From NCBI GenBank assembly GCA_014526335.1, contig JACTAT010000241.1:68531-132530 (forward strand): 64,000 nt of DNA, given 5' to 3'. Within the stretch, counting starts at the first letter, position 1. The number at the start of each line of letters is the position of its first letter. Under the pieces are notes generated by a model. It had not been told where the DNA came from. It saw only the letters and a list, made by a program, of their open reading frames with translations, and made no database searches. Positions 1 to 11,246 of this stretch are shown piece after piece. Origin of the DNA: Chrysaora quinquecirrha (taxonomy: Eukaryota > Cnidaria > Scyphozoa > Semaeostomeae > Pelagiidae). The position numbers and the translations under genes were made by a program.

Positions 1-840
1 TAATCATTATTGATCCTTAGCTAATCCCTACTGATCCTTAGTTAATCATCACCTGATCCTTAGCTAATCCTTACTGATCCTAACTAATCCTTATTGATCC
101 TAAGCTAATCCTTACTGATCCTTACTGATCATTACTGATCCTTAGCTAATCCTTAATGATCTTAACTAATCCTCACTAATCATTACTAATCCTTACTGAT
201 CCTTAGCTAATCCTTACTGATCCTTAACTAATCATTTCAGATCCTTAACTAATCATTATCTCATCCTTACAGATCCTAACCTAATCACTACCTGATCCTA
301 ACCTAATAATTATTGATCCTTAGCTAATCTTTACTGATGCTTAGTTAATCATCACGTGATCCTTAGCTAATCCTTACTGATCCTAACTAATCCTTATTGA
401 TCCTTAGCTAATCCTAACTGATCCTTACTGATCATTACTTGATCCTTAGCTAATCCTTACTGATCTTCACTAATCCTCATTAATCATTACTAATCCTTAC
501 TGATCCTTAGCTAATCCTTACTGATCCTAACCTTATCATTGCTTAATCATTACTGATCCTCACTAATCCTTATTGATCCTGAGCTGATCCTTACTGATCC
601 TTACCTAATCCTTACTGATCATTACTGATCCTTACTGATCTTTAGCTAATCCTTGCTGATCATTACTGATCCTCTCTAATCATTGCCTTATCTTTGTTAA
701 TCATTACCTGACCCTAACCTAATCATTACTAATCCTAGATAATCATTACTGATCCCTACCTAATCTTTACTGATCATTAGCTAATCCTTAGCTAATCCTT
801 ACTGATCCTCCCTAATCATTAACTAATCATTACCTAATAC
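1..840 (+). repeat. GATCCTTA-type minisatellite, forward arm
   Basis: A degenerate array of short words such as TAATCCTTACTGATCC with variants (GATCCTTAGC, TAATCATTAC). Spacing is irregular at about 8-18 bp. No gene is visible. The same words return in opposite orientation at 900-1475 and in arrays at 45420-46440 and 57841-57950. Confidence 0.9.
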
Positions 841-899
841 TAAACTAACTATTTTACCCAATGAGCAATGTCTTAAATCAGAATTTCTAGAACTTTGCA

Positions 900-1475
900 A
901 CTTCATTGGCTCAAAAGTTAGGTAAGGATTAGTAATAATTAGTTAAGGATCAGTGAGGATCAGTAAGGATTAGCTAAGGATTAATGAGTATCAGTAAGGA
1001 TTAGGTAGGGATCAGTAATGATTATCTAGGGATTAGTAATGATTAGGTTAGGATCAGGTAATGATTAGGTTAGGATCAGGTAATGATTAGTTACTGATCC
1101 TAACCTAATCATTACTGATCCTTACTGATATTTAGCTAATCATTGCCTGATTGCAACTTCATTGGCTCAAAAAGTTAGTTATGCAAGGATGAAGTATTGA
1201 TTAGATAAGAATTTGTAAGGATTAAGTAATGATTAGCTAAATAGCAGTAAGGATCAGTAATGATTAGGTTAGGATTAGTAAGGATTAGCTAAGGATCAGT
1301 AAGGATTAACTAAGGATCAGTAAGGATTAGCTAAGGATCAGTAAGGATTAAGCGATGATTAGCAATGATTAGGTAAGGATCAGTTAGGATTATCCGATGA
1401 TCAGTAAGGATTGGCTAAAGATCAGTAAGGATTAGTGAGGATCAGGTAATGATTAGTTAAGGATCAGTAATGATT
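900..1475 (-). repeat. Same minisatellite, inverted arm
   Basis: The words are reverse complements of those in 1-840 (GGATCAGTAAGGATTAG and variants), except for a short forward-oriented patch near 1090-1150. The two arms flank a non-repetitive spacer (841-899), and a piece of that spacer (TTCATTGGCTCAAAA) recurs near 1150. Together the arms could form a long imperfect hairpin. Confidence 0.85.
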
Positions 1476-1485
1476 TACCTTCACA

Positions 1486-1795
1486 CCCGCGATGCGGGTG
1501 AATATTAGTACCAGTTTAGCCTTGGAAAGACAAGATACCACTCAGCTGCCTTTTAACTTGCTGCCTTTTAACTTGCAGCCTTCTGAACTTTCGCTAGAGT
1601 CCAGGGAGGTTGTGGGATGCCATGGGAGCTAACCTCCCCGGACTCTAGCGAAAGTTCAGAAGGCTGCAAGCTAAAATGCAGCAAGTTAAAAGGCAGCTGA
1701 GTGGTATCTTATCTTTCCAAGGCTAAACTGGTACTAATATTTAAACGCATCGCGGGTGTCAAGGTAAAAACTCACCCGCATCGCGGGTGTCAAGG
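1486..1795. mobile_element. Foldback (palindromic) element 1
   Basis: A near-perfect palindrome of about 300 bp. The left arm 1488-1612 and right arm 1632-1793 are reverse complements around a loop near 1613-1631. The core holds GAACTTTCGCTAGAGTCC and its complement. Small hairpins such as CACCCGCGATGCGGGTG sit at the outer edges, with a direct copy at 1769-1785. No coding capacity. A second element with the same core but different arms lies at 3918-4165. Confidence 0.8.
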
Positions 1796-1802
1796 TAAAA
1801 AG

Positions 1803-2044
1803 CTACAATCTTGGACAAAATATTTGAAACATTTCGTAGTTTTCGGAAAAATTGTTTTATTTATGAAATGCTACTGTCTGAGAGCTCTGTTTTCAACCCC
1901 CTTCCCCCCCCCCCCGAAGCAATGTTGGTTGCAAAGTGAAGCTATTTTTGCAGAAACAACATTGTTTCGGGGAAAAAGAGGGGGGATCATACGATGAAAT
2001 GAAAATTTTCATGTTGTTCCAATATATTTTGTCCAAGATTGTAG
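1803..2044. mobile_element. Short MITE with 20-bp inverted ends
   Basis: The terminal inverted repeat CTACAATCTTGGACAAAATA at 1803-1822 is matched in reverse at 2025-2044. The 242-bp body has a C-rich stretch and no coding potential. No target duplication was recognised, so the superfamily is left open. Confidence 0.7.
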
Positions 2045-2104
2045 TCTACTTGTAATGGTAAACACATAAGTGAATTGATAAAAGGGTATTAAACTGTGGA
2101 CAAA

Positions 2105-2360
2105 AAAAGAACATTATCATCATCACCGTCAAAATTATCATTATCGCCATCATCACCTATAACATTCTAATCACCATTAGAATCATCCTTATCATCATCA
2201 TCATTACCATCATCATAATAATAATCATCATCATAACCATAATCATCATTATCATCACCATCATCGTCATGCCATCAAATAATAATAATAATAATCATCA
2301 TCATCATCACAACCTTCATAATCTTCATGTCATCAAAATCATCATCATCATCACCATTAT
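2105..2360. repeat. ATC/CAT trinucleotide microsatellite
   Basis: Interrupted ATC/ATA/CAT repeats. Open frames here encode only poly-Met/Ile/Asp and are composition artefacts. The segment just after it (about 2400-2530) resembles 4552-4670, so the foldback, microsatellite and tail form a block that occurs twice. Confidence 0.85.
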
Positions 2361-3654
2361 AATATGAAAGCTGAAGGTCAAATATAAGCCATACTTTATA
2401 AAACAAAACCTTGGATGGGATAGTGAGCCAGTGAGTCACGGAGGTTAAGGGTATCTCTGACTGTGTTCCATCCACTTGAATTCTAATGGAACGTTTCTAT
2501 GCCCCGTCTGCACTCGAAAATCCTATTATTAACAGCCTAAATAAAAGTCAAACAGTTCAATGGTAAATGCTTAAAGAAATTTTTTGCCACTAAATTTCAA
2601 GATCTACTGAGAATATTCCAAACGCTTTTGTGTAAACTTATGAGGCAAAATTAGTAGAATTACTGCTGCGTAAATTCGAAAATCCTATCCGTATCTCATA
2701 GTAGACTTTAATTTTAAATGTCCTTCATGAACAATAAATATCTTACTATATCGGAACGATTTTCATTTTGTGTGTTAGTGTTCTGAATTTTCAAAGGAAC
2801 CTTCAACTTGAAAGCCGAAAAATTGATGGCCTCTTAGTAGTGTTTCATATGCATTCAAACAGTAAAACACAAAGTTTAGTGTGGCGATTTGTGAAAAAAA
2901 ATCAAAGCAAGAACTCTTCTTGAAAACGGAAAGAATGAGTAAAATTCCAAAATGAATTACAGTCTCCTATTGTCCTTTGACGTCCTTTGACCCCTGAAAA
3001 CGTACTTACCAAAAACGCGAAACAACCAAAAATTGCCCAAAACCAGCCAAAAGCACTCAAAACGAACCATAACTCGATGAAAAGCACCCAAAACCACCAA
3101 GAAATGTCCAATTCACCTGGAATCATCTATAAAGTGGCGGAAAATCCGTGAAAAATCACCAGAAACTCTCGTGTTCTTTGAAATTTCATTCTTAACTCTT
3201 GAAATTATACTTTCGTCTTGGGACTTTTGTTGACATAAAAAGCTTTTACATCGCTGGAGTCGGAAAAGCCTTTTTTGTTCACAACAGTAATGTAGTATTG
3301 TATTTGAGCGTGAAGTTGAGAGATAATACACAATCGCACGCCGCCAATAAATATACCGTTGGGAAAGGTATCCATTGTCTGGAAAGTGTGTTTCATTTTG
3401 ATATCTCAAAATATCTTGTAAGAAAGACTACATCGTAACTAAATTGTAGTAATGTAATCGTGAAGGCTCTGCTACAACCACAATGTCACCATTTGTATTT
3501 ATGGTCGTGCGATAATCGTACGAAAAGAAATTCTCACGTCTCACGATTGTGCGATAGTCGCACGAAAGTCAATGTTTTGTATGGAATCCAGGCTTTTAAA
3601 GCCGCAAGTCATTGAATAAACCCCTGAGAGTTACACGCAAAAGATTCAGTGTAC
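2361..3654. other. Non-repetitive stretch, no gene recognised
   Basis: AT-rich sequence. Short frames on both strands (for example 3199-3438 forward and 2902-3126 reverse) show no motif I recognise. Apart from 2400-2530, which matches 4552-4670, I see nothing supportable. Confidence 0.5.
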
Positions 3655-3915
3655 GTGTAGTGAAAAGCACATAATAGATGGCCGCAATCAAAACCAAAAC
3701 TTTTTGAAGTCGAGATAAAATCGAAATTTTAACAAACTTTTGATTCTCAAAACATTTAGAAAAATACGGCATGCACTACCTGGGCAGAAAGGGCGTCGGT
3801 CTAAAGAAGAACCAGGTTTCTAGGTGGCCCAGGAAAAGAGCCTTGCTTGTGTAATCGAACAACGGGCCATAACAATGGGCCAACCTGATTTGCATAACTG
3901 CATATTAGTAATATA
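3655..3915 (-). repeat. Dispersed repeat R1, copy 1
   Basis: This segment is the inverted counterpart of 9540-9797. Shared landmarks are the ATAGATGGCCGC region, AAAATCGAAATTTTAAC, and the stretch around CGGGCCATAACAATG. No coding capacity is seen. Confidence 0.65.
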
Positions 3916-3917
3916 GG

Positions 3918-4165
3918 ATTCATCGCCTTCACGGGAACCATGTGACCTGTCTACAATCGCTGAACTTTAGCTAGAGTCCGGGGAGGTTTAGGGGATGCCT
4001 TGGAGGACTAACCTGCCCGGTCTCTAGCGAAAGTTCAGCGATGATAGACAGGTCACATGGTTCCCGTGAAGGCGATGAATTCTTGGAAGGAAGAATCTTG
4101 TCTTGCCAAGGCTAATCTGGTACTATGGTTAAACTGGCTGCCTGCGTAGCAGGCTTAAAGTTAAA
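3918..4165. mobile_element. Foldback (palindromic) element 2
   Basis: Arms 3918-3987 and 4010-4080 are reverse complements around a short loop. The central about 30 bp (GAACTTTAGCTAGAGTCC and its partner) matches the core of element 1, but the outer arm sequence (around CAGGTCACATGG) differs. The right flank (CCAAGGCTAATCTGGTACTA, then hairpin GCCTGCGTAGCAGGC) again resembles element 1. Confidence 0.75.
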
Positions 4166-4279
4166 AAGCTAGTCTTCTGAAATAAACATCATTAGCAAAA
4201 TCAAAACAATCATTGATAAAGATACAAAATTGTGGGTGAAATTTGGATATTTTGTGTTGAGTAAGGAGACCCAAGAAAC

Positions 4280-4545
4280 TACAATGATGATAATCATCAT
4301 TATCATCATCATCATCATCATCATCATCATGATCATCATCTTAATCATAATCATATTATCATCACCATCATCATCACCGAAATTTTCATCATGTCATCAA
4401 AATCATCTTAGTCATCATCATCATTATCATTATCATCATCATGTCATTAAAATCATCTTGATTATCATCATCATCATCATCATCATCACCACCATCATCA
4501 TCATCATCATCATCATCATAATCATCAAAATCTTCATCATCATTA
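4280..4545. repeat. ATC/CAT microsatellite, second copy
   Basis: Same interrupted trinucleotide repeat as at 2105-2360, again just right of a foldback element. Frames across it encode poly-Ile/His/Asp and are not credible genes. Confidence 0.85.
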
Positions 4546-4835
4546 TCACCATACCATAGTGAGCAAGTGGTATTCATAGAGGTGAAGGATATCTCTGACT
4601 GTGCTCTGTCATTTTAAACTATAATGTCACAAAATGTTTATGACCTGTCTGCACTTAATTAAAATCCTATCTTATGCAAAATTACTCCTATGTAAATTCA
4701 ATACTCCTTCCTTTTCTCATATCCAACAGAAAACTCCAAAACTTCAATTTCAAATGACCTCCATAAAAAAATATTCTACTCACTTAATCTCGACTTTTTT
4801 GTATTTGAGATCTGACTTTTTCAACCGCTAGGGAT

Positions 4836-4935
4836 ATAAACCCGATCGGGAGGAAAGTAGCTCGATCGGGATGAAGGAAGCCCGATCGGGATGAAAACAG
4901 AAAAATGCTTTTGCAAATTTTACTCCCGATCGGAA
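4836..4935. repeat. Short CCGATCGGG tandem repeat
   Basis: About four copies of a 20-25-bp word containing the palindromic CCGATCGGGA, the last more diverged. Flanking sequence (4546-4835, 4936-5060) shows no gene. Confidence 0.7.
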
Positions 4936-5061
4936 GGAAAATGCAAGGAATGTCTATTTACGTATTCCGGGGGATATTTTAGATGCCATTTTCGGAATCT
5001 ACGCCCCAGAAAACCCTGTTATGTGTAAAAATGTTGTAGTGGGGGAGCTTAGAGTCAATTT

Positions 5062-7697
5062 TCACAACCATCGTGCATTTTATGATACCAACATAAAACT
5101 TGGCACACATATAGAGTTCAACATGCTGAAAAAATAGGGTCGGAACCCCAATCTGAATTTGCCCCAAATGCTATTTTTAGAGTCAAATACTTGTACCCAG
5201 TCCCCAATGAGAAAACTACCAATTAATATATAACTACGCATGACAGCTTCATAAAAACTACAAATTCGTGATCAGAGAGATCAATATAGTTTATCTCAGA
5301 AAAATATTTTCATTATCATGCGTACAAAATTTAAACTATGACGTCATTTATCGATGACGTCACAACATTCGAAAATACGACAAAACTCAAAATCATAAAT
5401 CAAAATAGAACAATGAATTAGTGAAAATAGTGAAAAGAGATGGCGGTGCCGTCAGTATTTTGGAAAATGACGATTTTCTACTCAAATGGATGGTTGGTGG
5501 GCCTGAAATAGCAAGAATAGTAACTGAATTCGAAGAAAGTGCCGAAAGTGGTAACCAGCTTGCCTTACCTCATCATGAAAGTTCAACATCTTGCGAAAAG
5601 CGTTTCGGCAATCATGTACAATCTTTAAAGAAAACATGTAAAGAGATTGGAAATCCTTTCTCGGAAAGCGCTCACTTAATGCCAGTAATGAAAAGGACAA
5701 TAATGAATGAATCAGCTGTGAAGTCGGTTGCAAAAGCTAAACAAATAGGCAATCAGCAGTACCAGGATTACATCCAGGAAAGGATAATCACATGCAGCAA
5801 ATCAATTTATGACCCAATTAAAAGAAATTCTCTGGACCTATTTCGTTCGAAAAATACTGTCTCCACGTCAAAAGGAAAATTGAAAATGGCTTCAGTTAAA
5901 CAGGACTGCAAGCTTTACGCTTCTCTATATGTTGCATGTCAGTCAAGAAGCGGAGACACAGCAGACTTTTTTGCTCATGAGGATCATGCATACCTCCCTT
6001 GCCTCTCAGAATACGGCAGGCTGCGCAAATGAAATAAGTCAGATTTTCTTAAATGTCTTCAAAACTACCGGTCGACCAAAGAATCAGAACCAACTGGAGT
6101 AACAGTTAAAATAATTGATGGAGCAGCCTTAGTGCAAATGCTGAAGCCCAAGCCCAGTCAAACATATGGTGACTACAGTCGAGAGCTGTTCTGTAAGGCC
6201 GTCAAGAAGGATCTGATGAACTATAATTGCAGTATTAAACGAATCAATGTGGTATTTGATAGCTATTTGAAGACCAGCTTAAAGAACGACACAAGAGAGA
6301 GTGAAACACGCTGCTAGCTGTGGTCACAAAAAAGTCACCTTGCGTACGGTTGGCACAGATGTAGTTGTACTAGCCGTGTCTTTCTTCGATGATCTGAACC
6401 TTGACGAGCTTTGGATCGAGTTTGGTGTAGGGAAGACAAGAAAGTGGTTGCCAATAGATGAATATGCTGGACGATTGGGATATGATATCTGCAGAGGAAT
6501 GCTATTTTGGTACTCGTTCACTGGCTGTGACACTGTGTCAGCGTTCTTCGGAAAAGGAAAAAAGATTGCCTGGTCTACATGGAGAATTTTCCCAGAGATA
6601 ACGGAAACCTTTATCAAGTAAGCTTTCATACTCAACGTATTTACTTTCCGCTTGACACCTATTTCTAGTGCAGAATACTCTTCACATACGGTTGGTCATG
6701 CATTGCAACAAATGCATAGCATTCATCATTCCTTCTTTCTTTTGTAGACTTTCAAATTGCGAAACCGCTGAGCCAAATGAAAATGATATAGTCAGGTTGA
6801 AAGATTTGTTATTCTCATGTATAATCAAGTTCCGTTAACGATATTGACGAATATCGAAGATATCATTGCACCAAAAGGGTTGTTCAAGCGAGAATTTACC
6901 TCCAACAAGTAGTTCTCTAAAACAAAACATAAAGCGAGCTGCTTTCCAGTTTTCTTAGTTATCCCCATAAACTAGCAACTGACAAGAAAGCATAAAATTC
7001 ATTATGTAAAAATACATTTCATCTCCTTCTCGCAAAAAAGTCTGGGGCCAGTCATTGGTGCCGGGTTCTCAGTGAACATGAGTTATAGCCTCTCTGGATG
7101 ACGATACCCGAGGCATCAAAAACTTGCCAAGAACTAATCAAATGTGGCTGCAAAACTCTATGCACTGATAGATGCAATCGGATGCAAATGCAGACAATTT
7201 CATTTGGAATGCACAGAGCTCTGTTTTTGTAATGGACAATGTGGATAAGTTCAACAGTGGTTCCATTCTATCTTTTATCTTTTCCTATTCCATCTTATAG
7301 CCTGCATTTTTCTTCTATCTTACCAAATGTCAATCTTATCATTGTCAGCATCTAAAATTTTGATTTTGACTTTTTGTCGTATTTTCGAAAATGCTGTGAC
7401 GTCATCGCAAAATGACGTCATAGTTAAAATTTTTGTATGCATGATAATGAAAATATTTTTTCTGAGATAAACTATATTGATCTCTCTGATCACGAATTTG
7501 TAGTTTTTATGAAGCTGTCATGCTTAGTTATATATTAATTGGTAGTTTTCTCATTGGGGACTGGGTACAAGTATTTGACTCTAAAAATAGCATTTGGGGC
7601 AAATTCAGATTGGGGTTCCGACCCTATTTTTTCAGCATGTTGAACTCTATATGTGTGCCAAGTTTTATGTTGGTATCATAAAATGCACGATGGTGAC
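5062..7697. mobile_element. Decayed 2.6-kb DNA transposon with long inverted ends
   Basis: The ends 5062-5412 and 7342-7697 are inverted repeats of about 340 bp with a few percent differences. Both contain paired TGACGTCA-like sites and the marker TGATCAGAGAGATCAATA. The interior carries one degraded coding region on the plus strand. Long TIRs plus a single gene suggest a cut-and-paste element. I could not fix a target duplication and do not assign a superfamily. Confidence 0.8.
5421..7245 (+). pseudogene. Decayed transposon protein with FTGCDTVSAF motif and Cys-rich tail
   Basis: Three open blocks follow one another. The first is 5421-6032, about 200 aa. The second is 6132-6317. The third is 6301-6621 and contains TDVVVLAVSFF, LDELWIEFGVGKTRKW and FTGCDTVSAFFGKGKK. 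A weaker stretch at about 7040-7245 encodes KKVWGQSLV, SKTCQELIKCGC and, after a shift, a cysteine-rich piece ending CFCNGQC. From memory this order matches a repeat-associated protein family common in corals, molluscs and echinoderms, in which the TDVVVLA segment precedes FTGCDTVS and a C-terminal Cys cluster. The molecular function is not known to me; the TDVVVLA block vaguely recalls PIN-type nucleases, which is inference. Several frame breaks and stops mean it is not functional. Confidence 0.65.
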
Positions 7698-7699
7698 GC

Positions 7700-8364
7700 C
7701 AAGCTCCTCACTATTGCCTTGGTGGAAAAATAAGGAAATGTGCAATTGGAGTACGAGTAGCGCAGGAATGACCTGTGTAATACAAGGGGGATTGCTGCTA
7801 AAAGGTGATTTCATGATCATAGGAATGCAAAGTTGTGCCAAGTTTAGCGGAAGGAAGTATGACAAGTTGAAAATGAATGAATGGAATGCATAGCCTGAAC
7901 CGAACCAAAATAAAGGGCCTATAATTATGATGTCTTCTTGTACTAAAATAGGTACCAAACACATTCGTAGACTTCAAATTCTAAATTCTACAACATTTTA
8001 CTGATTATACGTTTCTGTACTGTTGTAATTCTTTCTTCAGGAACTGTAGTGTTCGAAAGCCCCCGAACCATATTCATAAAATCTTTTTTCAAATTCACAA
8101 AATTTGGGGATTTTTATTTAACATAAGAAACGCTACCAAATGTTTCAAGAGCAAAGTTTCTTATAGAAAAAAAGAAAATAAGTGCATTTTTTGCACAACA
8201 AACTCCAGAATGTAAAGTTAAACTACGTAATAAATTCCAAATATTAAATTCAATTACGATCACAAATTGTCCTAAAATTTCCAAGAAGATTTTGTTTTCA
8301 TTTCTCATTAGGTAAATAGGTATGTTTTTGTTCTCAAGTTGGAATATCTCTAATTGAGGCAAAA
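7700..8364. other. No gene recognised
   Basis: AT-rich sequence with short frames only. Nothing repetitive or motif-bearing that I can support. Confidence 0.4.
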
Positions 8365-8715
8365 ATCATGAATCAATTAAAACCTTTGTGTTGTGTCACA
8401 AGTTTACAGAAGTTCAAGTTACTCGGCTTACAGCTGCTTCCGGTAGGCGATCATGTTGTTTGGTTATGCAATTTCATTGATTTCATTTGCTCCACTTCAA
8501 GATCTCGTGTTTACGCACATGTAAACGTTTGTTATCAAAATATCGTTGTTTTCCAATCCTAAAATTGTTGCATTTTTTGTGTTTTCAATTTTAAAATTTT
8601 TAAAGTAAATTTAGTGATATTTTCAATTTCTTCTTTTTTCCTAATTAGTATTTGAAAATGACGTTTCAATTTGGCAGGCATTAAGCTTATAAATCATTGT
8701 CATTTAATATTTATT
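8365..8715 (+). repeat. Dispersed repeat R2, copy 1 (about 350 bp)
   Basis: Nearly identical to 10855-11210 in direct orientation. Landmarks are CCTTTGTGTTGTGTCACAAG near the left and GGCAGGCATTAAGCTTATAA near the right. It ends just before the CCCGCTGATT minisatellite. No coding capacity. Confidence 0.85.
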
Positions 8716-8734
8716 TTTCGATCTTTTGTGACTC

Positions 8735-9105
8735 TTAGAACCCTCCGTTCCCGCTGATTCCCGCCCGTTCCCGGTGATTCCAGCTCGTTCCCGCCCGTTC
8801 CCGCTGATTCCCGGTCATTCCCGCTCGTTCCCGCCCGTTCCCGCTGATTCCCGCTCGTTCCCGCTGATTCCCGGTCATTCCCGCCCGTTCCCGCTGATTC
8901 CCGCTCGTTCCCGCTGATTCCCGGCCATTCCCGCTCGTTCCCGCTGATTCCCGCTCGTTCCCGCTGATTCCCGCTCGTTCCCGCTGATTACCGGTCATTC
9001 CCGCTCGTTCCCGCCCGTTCCCGCTGATTCCGCTCGTTCCTGCGCGTTGCCGCGCGTTCCATACGTTCGGTGATTCCGCCGTTCCGCTGACATTCCCCGT
9101 TCCTG
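8735..9105. repeat. CCCGCTGATTCCCG minisatellite
   Basis: Repeats of 9-11 bp (TTCCCGCTGA, TTCCCGCTCG, TTCCCGCCCG, TTCCCGGTCA). The reverse frame reads as a Gly/Asn/Arg/Glu repeat and is an artefact. A short scrap of the same repeat sits at about 12588-12605, at the 3' edge of LINE copy A. Confidence 0.9.
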
Positions 9106-9119
9106 CTTTTAGTAATAGC

Positions 9120-9425
9120 CACTTTAAATTTAAGTTTAAAATGAGAGACTGATACCTAGACCAAGACTAACACGGACTAAGACTAATATTAAGATTGATT
9201 TCAAGATTTACTAAGGCTAAGATTAAGATTTACATTAACATAAAGATTAAGAGTAAGATTAGGATTACAATTAAGATCAAGATTGTAATTAACATTAACA
9301 TTTAGATTAAGATGAAGGTTAAGATTCCAATTCAGGTAGAAGTTAAGATTGACATTACATTTAAGTTAAAGACTAAGATTAAGACTAGACTAATATTAAG
9401 ATTAAGATTTACATTTAGATTAACA
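9120..9425. repeat. TTAAGATTAAGA simple repeat
   Basis: Imperfect 6-bp-like repeat (TAAGAT/TTAACA). No gene. Confidence 0.75.
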
Positions 9426-9539
9426 GCAAATATAGCCACCTTAATGCATAGTTCCTTTTAGGTGGAAGTTGTTATTGGCAGAGTTCATCCGAGGCGGTGG
9501 TCCTCATGAGGCGGTGGTCTTACAAGGGCAAGGGCTAGT

Positions 9540-9797
9540 ATATTACTAATATGCTTAAATGCAAATCAGGTCAGCACATTGTTATGGCCCGTTGTTCGAT
9601 TACACAAGAAAGGATTTTTCCCGGGCCAGCTAGAGATGCGCTTTTTTCTTTAATCGATCCCGTTTCTGGCCGGACGCTGTTTAAAGATTTTGCTAAGCCT
9701 TTTGAAACCTAGAAGTTGGTTAAAATTTCGATTTTCTCTCGGCTCAAAAAAGTTTTGATTTTGATGGCGGCCATCTATTATGTTCTTTTCACTATAA
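9540..9797 (+). repeat. Dispersed repeat R1, copy 2
   Basis: Inverted match to 3655-3915. Its right part (GGCCATCTATTATGTTC TTTTCAC) is interrupted at 9797 by the Harbinger-type MITE. Confidence 0.65.
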
Positions 9798-10468
9798 AGG
9801 CCCGGTTACACTATTAGATATTCCATTAGATATTCCATATATAGAGCATCTAAAACGAGAAATAATATCTAATGGAATATCTAACAGTGTAACGAGTCCA
9901 TCAGATTTTCCATTCATTTTGGCGCTGCCTGAATTCAGCAAATCCCGATCTGAGCAGAGAAAAGACGTTTTTTCCTTGAAATTGATATATGTAAGCATTT
10001 TTCTCTCCACTATGGAAAATGGAACCAGAAATAAGTGAGAAAACATGTTGCAAGTCTACTTTTCGAAGTTTGGCTTTCTCAGTGCTTCCAACACACTGTT
10101 CCATACAGTTTTTCTTTTGATTTTTGTAAAACATTAATAATATTCGTGATGTAAATTGGTAAACTGCAGTTTTCGCATAGAAAATACAAGAAATGGCCTG
10201 AAAAGTCCACTGTTGCTTCAAAACTTGCACGTCATTACGTCATCAGACAGTCGGCATCTTTATTTCTGCATTCTTTAACATTAGACATGCGGAATAAAAT
10301 CAAATCGATTTGATTTTATTCCCAGCTTGATTAGATATGTTTTCCCTTCTTTTTAATCCCTCATCGAATATCTAATGGCACGTTACACTGGTAGATATCT
10401 AATCGACACACTATTTTTGGTATGTCTGGCGAATATCTAATGGAATATCTAATAGTGTAACCGGGCCT
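9798..10468. mobile_element. PIF/Harbinger-type MITE, 671 bp
   Basis: The inverted ends AGGCCCGGTTACACTATTAG at 9798-9817 and the complement ending at 10468 are perfect over about 20 bp and continue with ATATTCCATTAGATATT words. It is flanked by the 3-bp duplication TAA (9795-9797 and 10469-10471), the type expected for PIF/Harbinger elements. No transposase frame is present, so it is non-autonomous. Confidence 0.85.
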
Positions 10469-10854
10469 TAAGAACAGTGTTCTTTTGTCCTGCGGAAGTT
10501 TTTCTCCTAATTGCTCAGTTTTTGTTGACATGTGCTGAAATTGAAGCTAAAATTATTCAGTATTTCAAATGGAGGAAACATTCAAAATTTACTCGATTTT
10601 TACTCAAAAGTCTTGCTGTAAAATTCTCCTAAAATTTCTGCAGCAAGTTGGACATTATTTCTGCTTATGATTCCACGAAAATTCTCAAGATTTATCACGC
10701 ATCCCGACTCTTTTGTCCTGTCTTTGGATTTTCTTCCCCTCAGAGGAAAAACAGATCAAAAGACACGTTAATTTATTTTGGAATCGTACGAGGGATCTTG
10801 CCCATATTCTTTCGGGTTTTAAGAATATTTGACCATGTATCAAATGATATAGTG

Positions 10855-11210
10855 TCATGAAAAAATTAAATCCTTTGTGTTGTGTCACAAGTTTACAGAA
10901 GTTCAAGTTACTCGGCTTCCGGCTGCTTCCAGAAGGCGATCATGTTGTTTCGGTTATGCAATTTCATTGATTTCATTTACTCCACTTCAAGATCTCTTGT
11001 TTACGCACATGTAAACGTTTGTTATCAAAATATCGTTGTTTTCCAATCCTAAAATTGTTGCACTTTTTGTGTTTTCGATTTAAAAATTTGTAAAGTAAAT
11101 TTAGTGATATTTTCAATTTCCTCTTTTTTCCTAATTAGTATTTGAAAATGACGATTCGATGTGGCAGGCATTAAGCTTATAAATCATTGTCATTTAATAT
11201 TTTCAAAATA
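10855..11210 (+). repeat. Dispersed repeat R2, copy 2
   Basis: Direct copy of 8365-8715 with a small number of substitutions. It lies immediately left of the truncated LINE. Sequence 10472-10854 shows no recognisable gene. Confidence 0.85.
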
Positions 11211-11246
11211 AAAAGTTTTCAAAATTTTCAAAATAAAACCTACTTA

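Noticed and set aside
1..840. CRISPR-like regular repeats
   Set aside because: Repeat words are short and irregular, no unique spacers, eukaryotic context.
4169..4577. Poly-Ile/His/Met/Asp frames on both strands
   Set aside because: ATC trinucleotide microsatellite.
8735..8998. Gly/Asn/Arg/Glu repeat protein on the minus strand
   Set aside because: Translation of the CCCGCTGATT minisatellite.
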